A stretch of 64,000 bases of DNA from Oxytricha trifallax (lineage: Eukaryota; Ciliophora; Spirotrichea; Sporadotrichida; Oxytrichidae): the NCBI GenBank assembly GCA_000711775.1, contig ARYC01000785.1:60029-124028 (forward strand), in the 5' to 3' direction. Both the position numbers and the translations under genes were made by a program. The notes under the pieces are model-generated. The model had not been told where the DNA came from. It did no database searches and was given only the letters and a program-made list of their open reading frames with translations. Of this stretch, positions 60,000 through 64,000 are shown piece after piece (the stretch's first letter is position 1; every line of letters starts with the position of its first letter).

Positions 60000-60540
60000 C
60001 ATATAAATATTTTAAGTATTTAATTAATAATGACACAATTACTTACCCCATAAACCATTTTTACCAGTAATTTTAATTTGTTATAAAATATTAAACTTTG
60101 AGTATCATCCGCATCAGATTTCTGTTAGTTCTATTCATTCTCCTTCTATTACCTCTATTGAATCATTAATTACTTAGTCATTTTCCTCTGCTCGTCTCTC
60201 TATGACTTTCTGACCATTTCATGTTGCTTTCTCTGCTCTAATTTCTCCTAAATAGCCTAGTAATTATAGATATTCTTCTCCATTATTTTCTATTCAATAA
60301 TGTTTATTATGTGTTCCATTCTCACTTGCTTCTCCAACGTTTTCTCAACAATAAAAATTACCTTAATCATAGAACAAAAAATATATAATAATGGCAATAG
60401 CTCATTCTGTTGGTTAAGTTGTTGTGAAAATTCTAAAATCTGGTCTTTCTACTGTTCTCACACTTTCTTCACTAGTTTTGAGCGTTGGGCGATCATATCA
60501 CCTTTAAGTTGAACTACCTACGAGATTTTTGCAAATTAAT
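60000..60540 (-). CDS. Short Q/E/K-rich coiled-coil protein
   Basis: Minus strand: LKGDMIAQRSKLVKKV, EQQKDQILEFSQQLNQQNEL, a possible intron near 60365-60340, then KTLEKQVRMEHIINIIEQK, EKLEQRKQHEMVRKSQRDEQ and RKMTKQLMIQQRQQKENEQ. Start and stop are not fixed; one TGA near 60463. No family. Confidence 0.45.
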
Positions 60541-60559
60541 TATAATGTTATTATAATAG

Positions 60560-61150
60560 ATATGTTTTAAAATTATGGGGAAGGGCTTGAATTTAAATCA
60601 TAAATCTTATCGTAAAGGAAGAGAAGGGAAATTTATTAGGAATATATATATAAAAATTATAAATCATTAATAGTAAACAAATGCAATTAATTTCATTTTA
60701 ATAATGAATTTCATCAAATTCCCCTAATTCAATTAAAATAGTCATATTTATTAAAAAACCTTTTTAGAATTAATATATTTCTTTGTATTTTATTATTAAG
60801 GAGAAGTTATTAACATTCATCCCTATCATAAAACCATTTGCAAGTGTTCATTTAAGAAAATTATCAATAGTAGGGAGGTGCGAATCGTAAATTAGCTACA
60901 GCAAACCCCTACCCATGCTTAAATTTCTAATAAAATTGCCGTTATTTTAAGATTTTAAGCCAATTTATTAAACTGAGGAAGCTGTCTATAACTGCTGCTA
61001 AGAAGAAGATTATTATTACTAAAATGAATGTTTTAATATAATTAAGATTTATTAAAGGTGTTGGCAAAAAGAGTTTAATTACGTTGTAAATTAATAATAA
61101 TCTTTGTAGATAAGCCAGCGTAGTTGAAATTAAAATTCTTAAATAAATAA
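60560..61150. other. AT-rich region without clear gene
   Basis: Mostly AT-rich. A minus frame near 60930-60740 (FAVANLRFAPPYY, MNTCKWFYDRDEC) is the only protein-like stretch and is too short to support. Confidence 0.35.
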
Positions 61151-61159
61151 TTAATATAA

Positions 61160-62070
61160 CATGTCTCCCTATATTTCTATTTTACGTTTATTGAAGCTGT
61201 AATTGAGAATTCTAAAGACTTTACTTATTAGATTTGTTTGAAGATTACAGTAGCTTAAATTTGCTCTATGATTTTGAATTAGACTGTGTGAACTATGGAT
61301 TTTAATTAAGATTAATATACTTAATCTATGTGAGTTGGCTGCTTATCTAAGAACCAGAGGCGTTTGTTCTAGATTAATGGCCAGTACTTGCCCTAAAACC
61401 CTTGTTCTCAAAAGTTTAGTAATTAAAGTAATTTTAACCACTTGTACTTGGTTTTTTTTTAAGAGAAAGAGCTTGATTTATATTCAGGGTTTCAGTTGAT
61501 GATTTTGGGTTTTAGGATGGAGAATGATTCGCTGCAGGAGCAATCATAAACTATAAATATATGGTAAATAAGGAAAAATATTATAATAACTATGGAATCA
61601 CTGAATCTATCATTTTGTGAACCTCCTTCTCCTTTTCCCTTTTTACTTCCTTTATAGCCCAATTTAACTTCATCAAATCTAAATTTTCTCCCTTGTAGCT
61701 CGTTATTAAGCACTTTTTGTAACAAACTTTAAGGGTTATAGTTGACTTGTCCATTCATAGATTTGTGCTCTACTTTGTAAAATTTATCCAATCTCCTTGC
61801 ATCAAATGTTTGCATATCATACTGCTTTATCGATTGTTTCTAAATATTGAACTCTGGCTTTGATAAGTTATTCATTAAATCTATGCGATTGCGAGCATTA
61901 CATATTAGAAACAAGAATTCATGTGGAATAATTTATCATGGGAATCCTAGTCTTCTGGTTAATTTAGCTTCTTTTATTCTTTCAAATCTCTCTCAATTTA
62001 TCGCACTTGTTTATCAAACTACTTTCGATCTTGTTTTTCGCATTCGAGTTAAGGTCTGCATTTTTTAATC
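61160..62070 (-). CDS. Unrecognised spliced gene, Lys/Ser-rich
   Basis: N-terminal coiled part (QDRKQFDKQVRQIERDLKE) near 62040-61980; after a frame shift near 61900, MNNLSKPEFNIQKQSIKQYD, ARRLDKFYKVEHKSMNGQV, LQKVLNNELQGRKFRFDEV and KGSKKGKGEGGSQNDRFSD. A 40-nt GT..AG intron (about 61594-61555) then opens a frame FMIAPAANHSPSQNPKSST continuing to about 61160. No family recognised. Confidence 0.45.
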
Positions 62071-62109
62071 CAACTTTGAATTAATTCTTCACTTATGGTT
62101 CTGTTGATT

Positions 62110-62680
62110 AGAATTAATTTTTTATTTCAATTAAAATTAAAATTTATTAAAGCTAAATGCATAGAATAAATAGGTAAACTTTATTTTTTACTCTTAAAAA
62201 TTTGCTGAATTATTGACTCTTTCAAGGAAATATTTCTACTTTTGAGTTTCTTTTCAATAGAATAAGCATTTATACCGGCACTGATTTCTTTCAACCTATA
62301 AATGATTAATTTTTTATAATAAAAATCCATACGATAATAGTCCTTTTTTGTATATAATTATTGACGTTGTTACCAGTTTAAAATTTGCAATTGTTTCTCT
62401 ATGATTCAAGTACCATAAGAAATCAATTATTAATTATGGATTTGAATTCAACATTTATGGCATCAAATTAATTTCCCATAAAAAGATTCTTAGCTTGACT
62501 TATAGTAAAATAAACTAACCAGAGGTATATCCTTGAGAAAATTTTTATTATAAAACCCCAAGAGTAATTTTTTGAGCAATCGTGAGCATGAAAAATTAAT
62601 AAATGAACTCTAATAAATTTAATAACTGAAAAAAGTGAAACCCCATTAGGGGAATTGCAAAAGTGGGTGGAAAGTGAAAT
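62110..62680. other. AT-rich region, left flank of the transposase element
   Basis: No gene seen. Around 62638-62690 the sequence GTGAAACCCCATTAGGGG and G-rich runs may belong to the terminal repeat of the adjacent element; the other end lies outside the window, so this cannot be tested here. Confidence 0.4.
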
Positions 62681-62689
62681 TAAAAAGTG

Positions 62690-64000
62690 ATTTATAAAAC
62701 CCTTAATTTAAACTATTAAACGATTAAATATTTTTAATTACAAAACATGGCAGACTTTGTTGCTGTCAACTCTTTCAGCGAACATTGAGCTAGTGGGGCG
62801 ACCTTAAGGTCATTTTGTAGCCCTTCGAAATCTAGGGGGAACTTGGGCGCTCGGGGCACACAGCACACGCCCTGCCGAAGTTGCGCGCTGCGATGATAGG
62901 AAGCATTATCCATTAGCAGGATGGAGTGGGCCCTCCAGTCTTTGTCTTGCACATCCAAATGCTAAATGAGATCCACCATGAAGACCAAGAAGGTGTGGGA
63001 GATAGTGCAACCCACACTCACATTGAAGATGAAGCTACCCCGATTGGAGGCAGCCGCGGTTATACAGAGGCGGCTGATGCGTTTCTGCGAAGACTGGACA
63101 TTTTGGCTGCCCTTGGCGATCCAGGAATGGCTGCGACTATCAGTGTTCTGGATGATGGTCTCGTCGATGTTGTATATCGTGAAGCCCGAGCACGAGGCCT
63201 GAATGAAGTAAGCAACGGCGATCTGGCGCTGGAGCCGCGACTTCAAGCTATTGTGGTTGGGAGTGAGACGGGAGATCTTGTGGTAGCTCATGTGCAACTC
63301 GTGCCTCAAGAACCTGCTGATGCGATAGGGGGAAATGCGCACTCCCAGCCGCTGCTGCAAGCTCTGCAAGATGCCTCTCGTGGTGATGACCACTTTGCTC
63401 TCCCCAATGTGCGCAATGATTGAGTCAGCCTCTTCAGCTGTGAGCAGCGTATTCTTTCGACCCCGCTTTGCAGGTAACAGCTTACCATCGGAGTGAGCGG
63501 CATCCTGGAGGAGCCTCCTGACATGATAGCGACTGGTGCCCGAGAGTGGCTATAGAGGGCAGGCTGAGGCCTTGGCAGGAATAGAACTCGGCCAGTACCA
63601 TTTTGCGACCCCCATTCCTTGCGGAGGTCAAGAGCCTTCAAATGACGAATCAGACTCCTACCATGAAGAGGCTATCAAGATGGGGTTATATGAGGAGCAG
63701 CTAATTACTCCTACCAGATCTCACTAGCGACGCTTTCCTAAAGGGGTTCTTGTTGAAATGTAGCCTCCTTAGGAGGAGCGCTAGTGGTAGCAATTGCAGG
63801 GGATTAGTGCTCTGTCTCCTCATCAGAGCCGTTGGACCCCACTTCTTTGGCCAGGGAGTTGCGCAAAGACAACATGCACAAGCACAGTAGCCGACAAGGA
63901 GTGCCTCCTCGATCTCTTCTGTATGAGTTGCAGATTTCTTCAAGTGCTATTACGAATTCATTTAGAGATTTCCTCTGGATCACAGAGCTTTTCCTTTTAA
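62690..64000 (-). CDS. Tc1/mariner (IS630-type) DDE transposase, GC-rich, partial at right edge
   Basis: Reading from 64000 downward: an acidic Ser/Gln-rich spacer (NGSDEETEHQSPAIATTSAP), a helix-turn-helix region (LAEFYSCQGLSLPSIATLG, GTSRYHVRRLLQDAAHS), GRKNTLLTAEEADSIIAHIG, a second HTH-like part (GVRISPYRISRFLRHELHM), then the catalytic fold: FTIYNIDETIIQNTDS (first Asp, near 63170), SHSWIAKG, and HSILLMDNASYHRS (second Asp, near 62905). The PYSP..NPIE-type third motif is not clean; after a shift SMFAERVDSNK near 62770 may be its remnant. Codons are strongly G/C-ending, unlike nearby cellular genes. TAG is used as Gln in the frame. Confidence 0.82.

Noticed and set aside
1-64000. Euplotes-type code (TGA = Cys) or standard code
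   Set aside because: Conserved genes need TAA and TAG as Gln throughout, and end at TGA; Cys does not fit the in-frame TGA positions in the MORN repeat.
1-64000. CRISPR arrays, tRNA or rRNA genes
   Set aside because: No regularly spaced repeats, no tRNA B-box/cloverleaf pattern and no rRNA core sequence were recognised by eye; a covariance-model scan would be decisive.

Overview
The window looks like germline (micronuclear) DNA of a stichotrich/hypotrich ciliate of the Oxytricha-Stylonychia-Tetmemena kind. Three things point there. The DNA is very AT-rich and densely packed with genes on both strands. Conserved proteins read through only if TAA and TAG are glutamine and TGA is the stop. A complete TBE-type transposon ends in the hypotrich telomere sequence (17 bases of G4T4 at 6509-6525, flanked by an ATT duplication). 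Such elements are removed from the somatic nucleus, so their presence argues for the germline genome. Many genes have short GT..AG introns (about 28-80 nt). Many also carry +/-1 frame breaks and occasional in-frame TGA, which could be consensus errors, tiny internal eliminated sequences (IESs) or decay; CDS coordinates are therefore outer limits rather than clean frames.

Layout. 1-1500: LINE endonuclease/RT, running off the left edge. 2420-6525: TBE with zinc-finger/kinase, 22-kDa-type and DDE transposase genes. 7.2-11.2 kb: an unrecognised spliced gene and a double cyclic-nucleotide-binding protein. 12.1-12.7 kb: foldback element. 12.8-14.8 kb: amino-acid transporter. 14.9-20.7 kb: TPR protein, a basic protein and a coiled-coil protein. 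20.9-22.9 kb: MORN protein. 23.4-26.1 kb: unknown gene and a Rab GTPase with a foldback element between them. 26.2-35 kb: low-complexity genes, archaemetzincin, a GC-rich island, an acidic protein and a second foldback copy. 35.5-38.1 kb: ribosome-biogenesis GTPase LSG1. 38.3-48.7 kb: long coiled-coil protein, WD40 protein and unresolved minus-strand genes. 49.1-52.1 kb: DNA ligase I. 52.3-55.8 kb: composite terminal-inverted-repeat element carrying an unusually GC-rich, rearranged gene and a nested foldback. 55.8-62.1 kb: coiled-coil genes and a START-domain gene split by a 261-bp TA-flanked element. 62.7-64 kb: GC-rich Tc1/IS630-family transposase.

The cellular genes (ligase, LSG1, Rab, axonemal-type MORN/TPR/coiled-coil proteins) look like an unlinked set of single-gene units, as expected for a genome that becomes gene-sized chromosomes in the macronucleus. 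The strongest observations are the START gene whose frame is restored by removing a TA-bounded element, the GC-rich mosaic gene inside the 52-56 kb element, and the recurrent in-frame TGA codons, several of them at glycine positions.
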